Shown piece by piece: positions 16,805 through 25,911 of a stretch of 64,000 nt of DNA; the first letter of the stretch is position 1, and the number at the start of each line of letters is the position of its first letter. The translations under genes were made by a program, and so were the position numbers. Source of the stretch: an uncultured Oscillospiraceae bacterium. Its GTDB lineage: Bacteria; Bacillota; Clostridia; Oscillospirales; Oscillospiraceae. The stretch lies in contig CAJTSQ010000010.1 in NCBI GenBank assembly GCA_910578735.1, positions 1-64,000 of the forward strand, read 5' to 3'. Below the pieces are notes generated by a model. That model saw only the letters and a program-made list of their open reading frames with translations. It searched no databases and was not told where the DNA came from.

Positions 16805-18007
16805 ATGAAAAGAAGAGTTTTATCCATGATCCTTGCTGCATCCATGGTGCTGGCTCTGGCCGCCTGCGGCGGCGGGAACGGCAACCAAAACAACCAAACC
16901 CCCGGCTCCACCAGCGGCAGCAGCAGCGGCAGCCAGCAGCAGACCCCCAACAACGGCGGCGACAGCACAGCCAGCCCCGTGGCCGGCAAGAAGGTCGCGT
17001 ACATCATGATTATGCCCTCTGCCACCATCTTCCAGATGTGGGCCAACTCCTGCCAGGATCTGGCCAAGGCCCTGGGCGCCACCTGCGACGTCTTCTTCTG
17101 TGACGGCGACTTCAACAAGTGGCAGGACACCATCCGCACCTGCGCCGCCGGCGGTTACGACGGCCTGCTGGTCTCCCACGGCAACCAGGACGGCTCCTAC
17201 GTCTTCCTGAAGGAGATCACCGAGCAGTATCCCGACCTGAAGATCACCTGCTTCGACACCCAGTTCTATGCTGACGGCGAGTATCAGAAGATCGAGGGCG
17301 TCACCCAGATGTTCCAGCAGGACGCCTCCCTGGTCACCGTTCTGCTCGACGACATGATCAAGAACTTCGGCGAGGGCGTCCGCCTCATCAAGGTCTGGCG
17401 CGGCCCCAACTACAACTCTCCCTTCGACCGCCGCGAGGTGGGCTGGCAGGAGTATCAGAACGCCGGCAAGATCGTCACCGTGGGCGAGGTTCAGCCCCTC
17501 CAGGACACTGTTGACTCCGCCAACACCGTGTTTGCCGCCTACCTCCAGGGCGTGAACCGGGCCGATGTGGACGGCGTTGTGGTGTACTACGACTGCTATG
17601 GCCAGGGTGTGTACAACGCCATTGTGGAGAATGCCAACTTCAACGGCACCAACGGCGCCGCGTTGCCCATGGGCAGTGTTGACATCGACCCCGTCGACGT
17701 CACCAACATGCTCACCCGCCCCGACATCTGGACCGCCGCCGGCACCACCGACTGGACCCTGAACGGCGAGATCGGCATGCGTATCCTGATGCTGGAGATC
17801 GCCGGCGAGTATGACAAGATTTACGATCCCGCCAGCGGCAAGACCGGCGTAGACGTGGTCGAGGTTCCCGGCTCTGCCATCCTGGCCTCCGCCCTGAAGG
17901 ACACCTCCACCGTGGAGAACCTGGGTGAGATCGCTGACGAGACCTACGGCAACCTGAGCTACCTGTCCGTGGCCGACTGGATGCCCGCCGACCTGATCCA
18001 CAAGTAA
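16805..18007 (+). CDS. Sugar ABC transporter substrate-binding lipoprotein
   Basis: The 400-residue protein is the extracellular receptor of a ribose-type (CUT2) importer. It has a lipoprotein signal peptide with lipobox LAAC (Cys21) and a Gly/Ser/Gln/Asn-rich linker to about residue 60. A periplasmic-binding-protein type I domain follows (KVAYIMIMPSATIFQMWANS). It opens an operon with an ATPase, a permease, mtnK and mtnA, which suggests that the ligand is a pentose processed by those enzymes, such as 5-methylthioribose or 5-deoxyribose. A hairpin after the gene fits the usual higher expression of the binding protein. Substrate is inferred from neighbours only. Confidence 0.88.
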   Translation: MKRRVLSMILAASMVLALAACGGGNGNQNNQTPGSTSGSSSGSQQQTPNNGGDSTASPVAGKKVAYIMIMPSATIFQMWANSCQDLAKALGATCDVFFCDGDFNKWQDTIRTCAAGGYDGLLVSHGNQDGSYVFLKEITEQYPDLKITCFDTQFYADGEYQKIEGVTQMFQQDASLVTVLLDDMIKNFGEGVRLIKVWRGPNYNSPFDRREVGWQEYQNAGKIVTVGEVQPLQDTVDSANTVFAAYLQGVNRADVDGVVVYYDCYGQGVYNAIVENANFNGTNGAALPMGSVDIDPVDVTNMLTRPDIWTAAGTTDWTLNGEIGMRILMLEIAGEYDKIYDPASGKTGVDVVEVPGSAILASALKDTSTVENLGEIADETYGNLSYLSVADWMPADLIHK

Positions 18008-18042
18008 TAAGAACCCCAAAATTTAATCAGCCATGCAATACA

Positions 18043-18072
18043 GGAGGCGCTGGAGGTTTCTCCGGCGCCTCC
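18043..18072 (+). terminator. Intercistronic stem-loop after the binding protein
   Basis: GGAGGCGC pairs with GCGCCTCC around an inner GGAG/CTCC stem, but only a short pyrimidine tract follows. It is more likely a processing, stabilising or partial-termination element than a full terminator, since the operon continues. Confidence 0.5.
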
Positions 18073-18167
18073 TCTTCCATGTTGCGGAAGACAGAGGAGA
18101 ACAGGCGTCCAAACTCCGGTTTGAAAGACGGCTATGTGAATAAGAGCGGTAGAAAAGAGGGAATCCC

Positions 18168-19700
18168 ATGGATCAAATCACACTTGAAACCAGAAAAGTT
18201 TCCATTGAATTTCCCGGTGTAAAGGCGCTGTCCGATGTGGACTTTCAGGTCTCCACCGGAGAAATCCGCGCCCTCGTGGGCGCCAACGGCGCCGGCAAAT
18301 CCACTTTGATGAAAGTGCTGGCCGGCGCGAACCCCAGCTATCAGGGAGAGGTCCTCCTCAACGGGGAGGTTGTAGAGCTGCGCGACCCGTCCGCAGCGAA
18401 AAAACTGGGCATCCAGATCGTGTACCAGGAAGTGGACACGGCCCTGATCCCCACCCTGTCGGTGGCGGAAAATGTGATGCTCAACAATACAGTGATGAAT
18501 ACAAAGGGCCGGCCGGTTGTCAACTGGTCCAAAATGCGGCAGGAGGCCCGGGAGGTCCTGAGCCGGCTGAATATTACCAACATCAACGTGCGCACCCTGG
18601 TCCAGGACCTGTCCCTGGCCCAGAAGCAGATGGTGCTGATTGCCCGGGCCATCCAGAGCCAGTGCAATTTCCTCATCCTGGATGAGCCCACTGCCCCCCT
18701 CAGCGACACCGAGACGGTGGAGCTGTTCCGAATCGTGCAGCACCTGCGGGACACGGAGAACATCGGCGTCATCTTTATCTCACACCGCATCCACGAGATC
18801 ATCCAGATCTGCCACCAGTACACCGTCATGCGCAACGGCGAGATCGTGGGCACCCGGGACGTGACAGCCGAGACCACCTCCAAGGAGATCGTGGAGATGA
18901 TGCTGGGCCGTACCTTTGAGGAGAACTTCCCCAAGGAGGAGGTCCAGCTGGGGGAGGAGTTTTTCGAGGTGAAGGACCTGACCGACATCGAGGGAAAGGT
19001 GAACGGCGTGTCCATGCACATGAAGCGGGGCGAGATCATCGGCATCGCGGGCCTGGTGGGAGCGGGCAAGAGCGAGTTCTGCAAAACCCTGTTTGGCTGC
19101 TACAAGCGGGGCGGCGGCGAGGTGATCCTCAACGGCAAGCACCTGAAGATCAAAACCCCCTCTGACGCGGTGCGGGAGCGCATCGCCCTGGTGCCCGAGG
19201 AGCGGCGCAAGGAGGGCGTGCTGGTCAACGAGGACGTGAGCTTCAACCTGTCGGCGGCCAGCCTGGGCAAATTCTGCGTGGCCTCCTTTATCAACAAAGC
19301 CAAGACCGACGCCAACGCCAAGAAGTATGTGGAGCAGCTGGGGATCAAGACCCCTTCCATCCGGCAGTGGGTCCGAAACCTGTCCGGCGGCAACCAGCAG
19401 AAGGTGGCCGTGGGCAAGTGGCTGGCGGCGGACTGCGACGTATACATCTTCGACGAGCCCACCAAGGGGGTGGACGTGGGAGCCAAGCAGGACATCTTCC
19501 GCCTGATTTACGACATTGCCAAGGCGGGCAACGGCGTCATCTACGCGTCCTGCGAAAACTCGGAGCTGCTGTCCATTACCGACCGTATCTATGTGATGTA
19601 TGACGGCAAGATCATGGCCGAGCTGGTCACCGCCGACACCTCAGAGGACGAGATCATGCACTACTCGGTGGGCGGCACCACCGCCTACGTCAAGGCGTGA
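18168..19700 (+). CDS. Sugar ABC transporter ATP-binding protein (RbsA/MglA type)
   Basis: This 510-residue protein contains two fused ATPase domains, as in CUT2 importers. The first has Walker A GANGAGKST near residue 40 and the degenerate signature LSLAQKQM. The second has a degenerate Walker A GLVGAGKSEF near residue 301, the signature LSGGNQQKVAVGKWLA and the Walker B DVYIFDEPTKGVD. This pairing of one normal and one degenerate P-loop is normal for RbsA. It energises uptake of the sugar bound by the upstream lipoprotein through the downstream permease. Confidence 0.93.
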   Translation: MDQITLETRKVSIEFPGVKALSDVDFQVSTGEIRALVGANGAGKSTLMKVLAGANPSYQGEVLLNGEVVELRDPSAAKKLGIQIVYQEVDTALIPTLSVAENVMLNNTVMNTKGRPVVNWSKMRQEAREVLSRLNITNINVRTLVQDLSLAQKQMVLIARAIQSQCNFLILDEPTAPLSDTETVELFRIVQHLRDTENIGVIFISHRIHEIIQICHQYTVMRNGEIVGTRDVTAETTSKEIVEMMLGRTFEENFPKEEVQLGEEFFEVKDLTDIEGKVNGVSMHMKRGEIIGIAGLVGAGKSEFCKTLFGCYKRGGGEVILNGKHLKIKTPSDAVRERIALVPEERRKEGVLVNEDVSFNLSAASLGKFCVASFINKAKTDANAKKYVEQLGIKTPSIRQWVRNLSGGNQQKVAVGKWLAADCDVYIFDEPTKGVDVGAKQDIFRLIYDIAKAGNGVIYASCENSELLSITDRIYVMYDGKIMAELVTADTSEDEIMHYSVGGTTAYVKA

Positions 19701-19730
19701 CCCCAGAAAAAACAACAGGAGGAAGCAGAT

Positions 19731-20723
19731 ATGCAAACGCTGGAAAAGAATAGTACGCAAAAAATCCTGCACTTTTTATTGGATTGGGCCGCCGTGATCG
19801 CGCTGGTGCTGTGCCTTGTGGTGTTTACCGCGCTGAAGGGCTCGTTCTTCATGTCCAAGGCCAACATGGTCAACATCCTGCTGGCCATGTCCATCACCAC
19901 CGTATTCGGCATCGCCGCCACCGTCACCATGGCTCCGGACGGCTTTGATATGTCCGCCTGTACCCTGGCCAGCTGCTCGGCCTACATTTTCGTGTCGATG
20001 TACCTGTGGTACGGCCTGTCTCTGGCCATGTCCATCGTGGTGTGCATCATCGTCACCATGATCATGTATCAGCTCACTATGTTCCTCATCCTGGTGTGCA
20101 AAATCCCTGACATGCTGGCCACCTGCGCGCTGATGTTTGTACACCAGGGCCTGGGCCAGTGGTACATCGGCGGCGGCGCGGTGTCCACCGGTATGCGCAC
20201 CCCCTCCGGGGCCGACCCCGTCCGCACCACCCTGAGCAACGCCTTCAGCGCCATCGGCCGCTCCCCCTACATCATTATCATCATGCTGGCCTGTGTGCTG
20301 GTGGCCCACATCTTCCTCAACTACACCAAGCACGGCCGCTTCCTCTACGCTATGGGCGGCAACAAGCAGGCCGCCAAGCTGTCCGGCATCAACGTGAAGA
20401 AGTACCGCTACCTGGCCGGCATGATTACCGCCGTGTTCATCGCCATCGGCGGCATCCTGGTCTCCGCCCGGGGCAGCTCCGCCCAGGTTATGTGCTGCGA
20501 CAACTACCTGATGCAGGCCCTGGCCGCCGTGTTCGTGGGCCGGTCGGTGGGCGGCGCGGAGAAGCCCAACGCCCTGGGTACCCTGGTGGGGGCCATGCTG
20601 GTGTCCACCCTGGAGAACGGCCTGACCATTTGTGCCGTGCCCTACTACATCCTCCCCGCCGTGAAGGGCGCCGTGCTGGCCCTGGCCCTGATGGCTGCCT
20701 ACGCCGGCAAGAAGGAGCAGTAA
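19731..20723 (+). CDS. Sugar ABC transporter permease (RbsC type)
   Basis: The 330-residue integral membrane protein has 8-10 hydrophobic segments. It contains the RbsC-like blocks RFLYAMGGNKQAAKLSGINVKKYRYLAGMI and LGTLVGAMLVSTLENGL, each quoted here as separate conserved parts of the family. A single permease gene presumably forms a homodimer. It sits 30 bases after the ATPase and 67 bases before mtnK, so transport and the first two catabolic steps are probably co-transcribed. Confidence 0.9.
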   Translation: MQTLEKNSTQKILHFLLDWAAVIALVLCLVVFTALKGSFFMSKANMVNILLAMSITTVFGIAATVTMAPDGFDMSACTLASCSAYIFVSMYLWYGLSLAMSIVVCIIVTMIMYQLTMFLILVCKIPDMLATCALMFVHQGLGQWYIGGGAVSTGMRTPSGADPVRTTLSNAFSAIGRSPYIIIIMLACVLVAHIFLNYTKHGRFLYAMGGNKQAAKLSGINVKKYRYLAGMITAVFIAIGGILVSARGSSAQVMCCDNYLMQALAAVFVGRSVGGAEKPNALGTLVGAMLVSTLENGLTICAVPYYILPAVKGAVLALALMAAYAGKKEQ

Positions 20724-20790
20724 GGAAAAACAGGACCGGCCTGAGGACCGGCCCGGCATATAAAAATTGTATAGAAGGAAGGAACCAATC

Positions 20791-22002
20791 ATGGGCAAGT
20801 TTGACAAGTACTTTCTGATGGGCATTGACGACATCCTGGAGTATACCCTGGAAAAGCTGCCGGACATGGGCTGGAACAAGGCCGCCATGCAGGCCAAGGA
20901 GATCGGCGACGGCAACCTGAACTACGTCTTCCGGGTGTGGGACGACCAGGGCCACTCGGTGATTATCAAGCACGCCGGGGTGTCTCTGCGTATCTCTGAG
21001 GACATGAAGGTATCCACCGACCGCAACCGCATTGAGTCGGAGATTCTCCAGCTCAACGACAGGTACGCCCCTGGCATGGTGCCCAAAATTTATTTCTACG
21101 ACACCGTAATGAGCGCCTGCGGCATGGAGGATCTGTCCGACTACCAGCTGATGCGCTACGCCATGATGGAGCACAAAACCTTCCCCAAGTTTGCCGACGA
21201 CATCTCTACCTTTATGGTGAACACCCTGCTCATGACCAGTGATGTGGTGATGGACCACCAGGAGAAGAAGGAGCTGGTGAAGAGCTTCATCTCCCCCGAG
21301 CTGTGCCAGATCACCGAGGACCTGGTGCTCATGGAGCCCTACAACGACATCAAGCATGAGAACAATGTGTTCCCCCCCAACGCCGACTTCGTGAAGCGGG
21401 AGCTGTATGAGGACGAGGCCCTGCACCTGGAGGTCTCCAAGCTGAAGTTCAAATTTATGACCGACGCCCAGGCCCTGATGCACGGCGACCTGCACACCGG
21501 CTCCATCTTTGTCAAGCCTGACTCCACCAAGGTCTTTGACCCGGAGTTCGCCACCTATGCCCCCATGGGCTACGACATCGGCAACGTGGTGGCCAACCTG
21601 ATCTTCGCCTATGACAACGGCCTGGCCGCCGGGGATACCGCTTTCTGCGACTGGTGCCTGAAGGCCATTGAGGAGACTATGGACCTGTTTGTGGCCAAGT
21701 TCAACAAGAAGTTTGACGAGGCGGCCACCGAGCCCATGGCCAAGGTCCCCGGCTTCAAGCAGTGGTATCTGGAGGGCATCCTCAACGACACCGCCGGCTA
21801 TGCCGGCACTGAACTGCACCGGCGCACCGTGGGCATGGCCAACGTGAAGGATGTGACCACCATCGCCGACCAGGAGAAGCGGGCCTGGGTGGAGCGGCTG
21901 AACATCCTGTGCGGCAAGGACTACATCAAGAACCAGACTAAATTCCGCACCGGCGCCGACTTTGTGGCCGCCGTGAAGCGGGCCCAGGAAGCGGCAAAGT
22001 AA
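20791..22002 (+). CDS. mtnK: S-methyl-5-thioribose kinase
   Basis: The 403-residue protein matches MtnK, which phosphorylates 5-methylthioribose at C1 with ATP. It belongs to the aminoglycoside phosphotransferase-like fold. The catalytic loop MHGDLHTGSIF is at about residues 230-240 (Asp233), and the metal site DPEFATYAPMGYDIGN starts near Asp250. Length is normal for MtnK. GAAGGAAGG supports the ATG at MGKFDKYF. It is followed by mtnA, giving the standard first two steps of methylthioribose salvage. The same pair handles 5-deoxyribose in the dihydroxyacetone-phosphate shunt known from other bacteria. The true substrate could be either. Confidence 0.92.
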   Translation: MGKFDKYFLMGIDDILEYTLEKLPDMGWNKAAMQAKEIGDGNLNYVFRVWDDQGHSVIIKHAGVSLRISEDMKVSTDRNRIESEILQLNDRYAPGMVPKIYFYDTVMSACGMEDLSDYQLMRYAMMEHKTFPKFADDISTFMVNTLLMTSDVVMDHQEKKELVKSFISPELCQITEDLVLMEPYNDIKHENNVFPPNADFVKRELYEDEALHLEVSKLKFKFMTDAQALMHGDLHTGSIFVKPDSTKVFDPEFATYAPMGYDIGNVVANLIFAYDNGLAAGDTAFCDWCLKAIEETMDLFVAKFNKKFDEAATEPMAKVPGFKQWYLEGILNDTAGYAGTELHRRTVGMANVKDVTTIADQEKRAWVERLNILCGKDYIKNQTKFRTGADFVAAVKRAQEAAK

Positions 22003-22021
22003 GAGGAAGGAGTCCTGACAT

Positions 22022-23086
22022 ATGAACGCATTACAGCTGGACACCGTCCGCATGTCGGCGGACCGGACCTATCTGGAAATTCTGGACCAGACCCTGCTGC
22101 CCGGCACCATCAAGGTGCTCAACGTCAGCAAGATTGAGGACATCTGGGAGGCCATCAAGCTTCTCCGTGTCCGGGGAGCTCCGGCCATCGGGGTGTGTGC
22201 CGGGTACGGTATCGCCCTCACCGCCTCCCGCATCGACACCGCCGACCAGATGAAGTTTGCCGAGGAGTTCATGAAGCAGAAGGAGTACCTGGCCTCCTCC
22301 CGGCCCACGGCGGTGAACCTGTTCTGGGCCCTGGACCGGATGGAGCGAACCATGCGGGCCAGCCTGACCAAGCCTGTGGCGGAAATTAAGGAGATCCTCT
22401 TTGCCGAGGCCCAGGCCATCCGGGACGAGGACGTGGCCATCAGCCGGAGCATCGGCGAGATCGGCTTTGGCCTGCTCAAGCACGGGGACGGCATCCTCAC
22501 CCACTGCAACGCCGGCACCCTGGCCACCGCCAAATACGGCACCGCCACCGCCCCCATGTATGTGGCCCAGGAACACGGCTGGACCGACTTCCGGGTGTAC
22601 TGCGACGAGACCCGGCCTCTGCTCCAGGGCGCCCGGCTCACCGCGTTTGAGCTGCACAACGCCGGCATCGACACCACCCTCATCTGCGACAATATGGCCT
22701 CCATCACCATGAAGCGTGGGCTGGTGAACATCGTCTTTGTGGGCTGCGACCGGGTGACCCGCAACGGCGACGCCGCCAACAAGATCGGCACCTCCGGCGT
22801 GGCCATCCTGGCCAAGCACTATGGCATCCCCTTCTATGTCTGCGCTCCCAGCTCCACCATCGACATGTCCTTGGAGACGGGGGACCAGATCCCCATCGAG
22901 GAGCGCGCCCCCGAGGAGGTCACCGAGATGTGGTATAAGGAGCGGATGGCCCCCGAGGGTGTGAAGGTGTGCAACCCCGCCTTCGACGTTACCGACCACT
23001 CCCTTATCACCGGCATCATTACCGAGAAGGGACTGTGCAAGGCACCCTTCGACAAGGCCTTTGAGGAGTTGGGCATCGGCAAATAA
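22022..23086 (+). CDS. mtnA: S-methyl-5-thioribose-1-phosphate isomerase
   Basis: This 354-residue isomerase converts the aldose 1-phosphate to the ketose methylthioribulose-1-phosphate (or 5-deoxyribulose-1-phosphate). It is related to eIF2B subunits. Family motifs are RGAPAIGVCAGYGIAL near residue 50, HCNAGTLATAKYGTA with the catalytic Cys162, and GCDRVTRNGDAANKIGT with the catalytic Asp243. It starts 19 bases after mtnK with AGGAAGGAG upstream. The ketose product is the natural substrate for a class II aldolase of the kind encoded twice in the neighbouring microcompartment operon. The mtnB, mtnC and mtnD genes of the methionine cycle are absent from the window. Confidence 0.95.
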   Translation: MNALQLDTVRMSADRTYLEILDQTLLPGTIKVLNVSKIEDIWEAIKLLRVRGAPAIGVCAGYGIALTASRIDTADQMKFAEEFMKQKEYLASSRPTAVNLFWALDRMERTMRASLTKPVAEIKEILFAEAQAIRDEDVAISRSIGEIGFGLLKHGDGILTHCNAGTLATAKYGTATAPMYVAQEHGWTDFRVYCDETRPLLQGARLTAFELHNAGIDTTLICDNMASITMKRGLVNIVFVGCDRVTRNGDAANKIGTSGVAILAKHYGIPFYVCAPSSTIDMSLETGDQIPIEERAPEEVTEMWYKERMAPEGVKVCNPAFDVTDHSLITGIITEKGLCKAPFDKAFEELGIGK

Positions 23087-23099
23087 GCGTTCGGAGCCG

Positions 23100-23132
23100 A
23101 AAAAGAGCCGGCGGCTGAACCGCCGCCGGCTC
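23100..23132 (-). terminator. Terminator between mtnA and the DeoR gene
   Basis: GAGCCGGCGG pairs with CCGCCGGCTC. On the minus strand it is followed by TTTTT, so it ends the DeoR gene well. On the plus strand it lacks T residues and would only weakly stop mtnA transcription. Confidence 0.75.
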
Positions 23133-23149
23133 TCTGCGCGCCTGCCGCC

Positions 23150-23902
23150 CTAAAAGCAGGACACGCCAATGGATTTCAGGTGGTTCTGCCACACCGGGGA
23201 GAGAGTCTGATTGCAGATGATTCCCGTCAGCTCCTCCAGAGGGCAGATATTCAAAAAGGAGATCCCGTCCAGCTTGCTGTGGTCCACCGCCAGATAGGTG
23301 CTGTGGCTGCGGCGGAGCATAGTCCGCCGGGCCAGGGCCTCCCCCTCGTTGGAGTCGGTGGCACCGAACTCCATGTGGACGGTGCGGCAGGAGAGAAAGG
23401 CCTTGTCCGCGTAGTACCGGCTCAGATCCTCCACCGTCTGTTCCCCGCAGAAGGACATGGTCCGGGTGGAGTAGTTTCCTCCCGCCAGAATCAGCTTGAC
23501 GCTGGCCGAGGCGGAGAGGATGTCCGCCACCTTCAGGGAGTTGGTCACCACTGTGATATGCTTTTCCAAAAGTTCTTGGGCGATGCACCAGTCGGTGGTG
23601 GAGGCGTCTAAAAAGATGGAGTCGCCCGTGTTGATCAGCTGGGCACATTTCAGAGCGATGGCCTTTTTCTCCTGCTTGCGGATGACCGAGCGGGCCGATA
23701 CGCTGATGTCGTTTTGAACTCCGTCGGTGATGTAGGCGCCGCCATGGGTGCGGATGAGCAGGCCGGAGGCCTCCAGCTCCTTCAGGTCCCGGCGGATGGT
23801 CTCGGTGGCCACCTCCAGGGTGGAGGCCAGTTGGGTCACATTGACGCTCTGCTGCTCCCGCAGCAGCTCCAGAATCGCGTTGCGGCGGGCGATAGCCAAC
23901 AT
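23150..23902 (-). CDS. DeoR-family transcriptional repressor
   Basis: The 250-residue protein has the DeoR winged helix-turn-helix in residues 1-57 (RRNAILELLREQQSVNVTQL, then VATETIRRDLKELE). A sugar-phosphate-binding domain related to ribose-5-phosphate isomerase follows (FLDASTTDWCIAQELLEKHITVVTNS). The start was chosen at MLAIARRN, behind AAAGGGGGA. It is divergent from the microcompartment operon with only 72 bases between the start codons, and convergent with mtnA. That position makes it the obvious local regulator, probably released by a phosphorylated intermediate of the pathway such as a deoxypentulose phosphate. The effector is inferred. Confidence 0.92.
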   Translation of the reverse strand: MLAIARRNAILELLREQQSVNVTQLASTLEVATETIRRDLKELEASGLLIRTHGGAYITDGVQNDISVSARSVIRKQEKKAIALKCAQLINTGDSIFLDASTTDWCIAQELLEKHITVVTNSLKVADILSASASVKLILAGGNYSTRTMSFCGEQTVEDLSRYYADKAFLSCRTVHMEFGATDSNEGEALARRTMLRRSHSTYLAVDHSKLDGISFLNICPLEELTGIICNQTLSPVWQNHLKSIGVSCF

Positions 23903-23927
23903 AGCGATTCCCCCTTTCTTTTGGTCT

Positions 23928-23956
23928 ATGCTACCATAAAAAAGGGCCGATTGCAA
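23928..23956 (-). promoter_or_regulatory. Predicted DeoR promoter in the divergent 72-base region
   Basis: On the minus strand TTGCAA and TAGCAT are separated by 17 bases. No equally good plus-strand promoter for the microcompartment operon is visible in the same gap. That operon may rely on a weak, regulated promoter here or on readthrough from mtnA. Confidence 0.45.
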
Positions 23957-23974
23957 ATTAAAAGAGGGATTATA

Positions 23975-24901
23975 ATGAGAAAATTTGACCGGCTGTGGGC
24001 CGGAGAGGTGGACCGCATTGCCCAGGGCGTCCGCCTCCGGGTCTTTCAGCACACGGTGGAGCAGCGGGGGGGCTACCTGTCCCAAGCCTGCTCCTCCGGA
24101 CAAATCCTGGGGGCGCTGTACCACGGGCTGATGCATCTGCCTCCGGTGGACGCACCCCTGCTTCCCGACCCCTGGAGCGGGGTGCCCGGGCCGGAGCACC
24201 CCGCCCGGACGGGAATCAAATTCAACTCCAACGGCCTGCCCGGCTATGACCGGTTTGTCCTCTCACCGGCCCAGTACGCCCTGGTACTCTACGCCGTTCT
24301 TATTGAGACGGGCCGGATGGACGAACACGGGATGAAGGACTACAACCAGGACGGCAGCAGCGTGGAGATGATCGGCGCGGAGCACTCCCCCGGCATGGAG
24401 GTCACCACCGGCTCCCTGGGCCAGGGAATCAGCCAGGCCAGCGGCATCGCCATGGCCCTGGGGCTCAAGGGGGAGACGGGCCGGGTGTTCGTCTTTCTCT
24501 CCGACGGCGAGTGCCAGTCCGGGGAATTCTGGGAGGCCCTCCAGGCGGCCAGCTTCCATAAACAGGACAACCTGATTCTGATCGTGGACCGCAACGGCTG
24601 CCAGTGCGACGGGGTGATGGACCCGGTGATGAACATCGAGCCCTTCGATGACCGGTTCCGGGCCTTTGGGTGCGCGTGCGTCCGGATCACCGGCCACGAC
24701 CCCCTGGCCCTGGCTGCGGCGCTGGAGACGCCCCACGAGGGAAAGCCCCTGGCGGTGGTCTGCGACACCGACCCCTGCTATCAGATGGAGTTTCTCCGGG
24801 AGCGGCATCCCAAATTCCACTACATCCGCTTTACCCAGACGGGGCAGTGGGAGGACTACCGGGACCGCTATGAGGCCATGGCAAAGGAGGCGGGGAAGTA
24901 A
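23975..24901 (+). CDS. Transketolase, N-terminal (TPP-binding) subunit
   Basis: The 308-residue protein is the N-terminal half of a split transketolase. It contains GSLGQGISQASGIAMALGLK near residue 150 and the thiamine-diphosphate/Mg motif starting SDGECQSGEFWEAL and ending DRNGCQCDG. Early in the protein are the conserved FNSNGLPGYDRFVLSPAQYALVLY parts. It is the first gene of the microcompartment operon and overlaps the C-terminal subunit gene by one base (TAATG). No encapsulation-peptide-like helix is present, so it probably acts outside the shell. Split transketolases occur in ordinary pentose metabolism and also in branched-sugar (apulose-phosphate) catabolism; which applies here is unknown. 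Confidence 0.9.
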   Translation: MRKFDRLWAGEVDRIAQGVRLRVFQHTVEQRGGYLSQACSSGQILGALYHGLMHLPPVDAPLLPDPWSGVPGPEHPARTGIKFNSNGLPGYDRFVLSPAQYALVLYAVLIETGRMDEHGMKDYNQDGSSVEMIGAEHSPGMEVTTGSLGQGISQASGIAMALGLKGETGRVFVFLSDGECQSGEFWEALQAASFHKQDNLILIVDRNGCQCDGVMDPVMNIEPFDDRFRAFGCACVRITGHDPLALAAALETPHEGKPLAVVCDTDPCYQMEFLRERHPKFHYIRFTQTGQWEDYRDRYEAMAKEAGK

Positions 24902-25902
24902 TGGAGATATGCAAACGGGTCCACGCCAACAACCTGGTCCGGTGGGCCAAGGACAAGCCGGAGGTGCTGGTCCTCTCCGCCGACCTGACCAGCTCCTGCG
25001 AGGCGGATTCCTTCCGGGATACCTATCCCGACCGCTTCTTCTCTATGGGCATCGCCGAGCAGAACATGCTGGGCTTTGCCGGAGGGCTGGCCCGAGAGGG
25101 CTTTGTCCCCTTCGTCCACACCTTCGCGGTGTTCATCTACCGCCGGGCTCTGGACCAAATCGCGATGTCGGTGGCCTACCCCAACCTGCCGGTGAAGATG
25201 ATCGGGTTTCTTCCCGGCGTCACCACCCCCGGCGGGGCCACTCATCAGGCCATCGAGGACGCGGCCATTATGCGTGCCCTGCCCAACATGACGGTGCTGG
25301 AGGTGGGGGACGCTACCGAGGTGGAGAATGTCCTCCAGATCGCCTACGACATCCCCGGCCCGGTGTATGTCCGCATGCTCCGGGGGGAGGTCCCCCGGCT
25401 GTTCCAAACCCCCATGGAGCTGGGCAAGGCCCGGAAGCTGACAGAGGGGGACGACCTGGTGATCGTCTCCGCCGGCCTGTGTACCGAGGAGTGCCTGCGG
25501 GCGGTAAAGGTGCTGGAGACCAATGGCATTCAGGCGTCTATCTACCACATTTCCACCCTGAAACCCTTTGACTATCCGGAAATAGTTGCGCATATTGCCC
25601 GCAGCCGCTACGGGGTCATTTCTCTGGAGAACCATACGGTGGTGGGCGGCCTGGGCTCCTGCCTGGCGGAGGCCATGGCGGAGGCGGGAGTGGGCAAAAA
25701 GCTCATCCGCCTGGGGATTCAGGACCAGTTCCTCCACGGGGCCAGCCGCAGCTACCTGATGAAGGAGTACGGCATGGACGTGAACGCCCTGCTGTCCGCC
25801 GTGGAGCGGGCGGTGGGCAGGTCCCTCCTCATCCGGGAGGAGGACGTGGGCCAGGTGTTCCTCCCCGCGGCCCTCAGCGACGCCAAGCCAGAGGCGCTGT
25901 GA
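24901..25902 (+). CDS. Transketolase, C-terminal subunit
   Basis: The 333-residue protein is the partner of the preceding gene and carries the pyrimidine-binding domain. The catalytic glutamate that activates thiamine diphosphate lies in FFSMGIAEQNMLGFAGGLAREG near residue 46. GVTTPGGATHQAIEDAAIMRA and the C-terminal transketolase domain (GDDLVIVSAGLCTEECL) follow. Translational coupling to the N subunit through TAATG supports an equimolar complex. It precedes the RuBisCO-like gene by 9 bases. Pairing of a thiamine enzyme with a RuBisCO-like protein in a microcompartment operon is unusual. Confidence 0.9.
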   Translation: MEICKRVHANNLVRWAKDKPEVLVLSADLTSSCEADSFRDTYPDRFFSMGIAEQNMLGFAGGLAREGFVPFVHTFAVFIYRRALDQIAMSVAYPNLPVKMIGFLPGVTTPGGATHQAIEDAAIMRALPNMTVLEVGDATEVENVLQIAYDIPGPVYVRMLRGEVPRLFQTPMELGKARKLTEGDDLVIVSAGLCTEECLRAVKVLETNGIQASIYHISTLKPFDYPEIVAHIARSRYGVISLENHTVVGGLGSCLAEAMAEAGVGKKLIRLGIQDQFLHGASRSYLMKEYGMDVNALLSAVERAVGRSLLIREEDVGQVFLPAALSDAKPEAL

Positions 25903-25911
25903 GGTAACCGG

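Noticed and set aside
23714..23974. Longer N-terminus of the transketolase subunit
   Set aside because: The extension would run through the divergent DeoR gene, has shadow-frame composition, and the protein matches transketolase only from the ATG at 23975.
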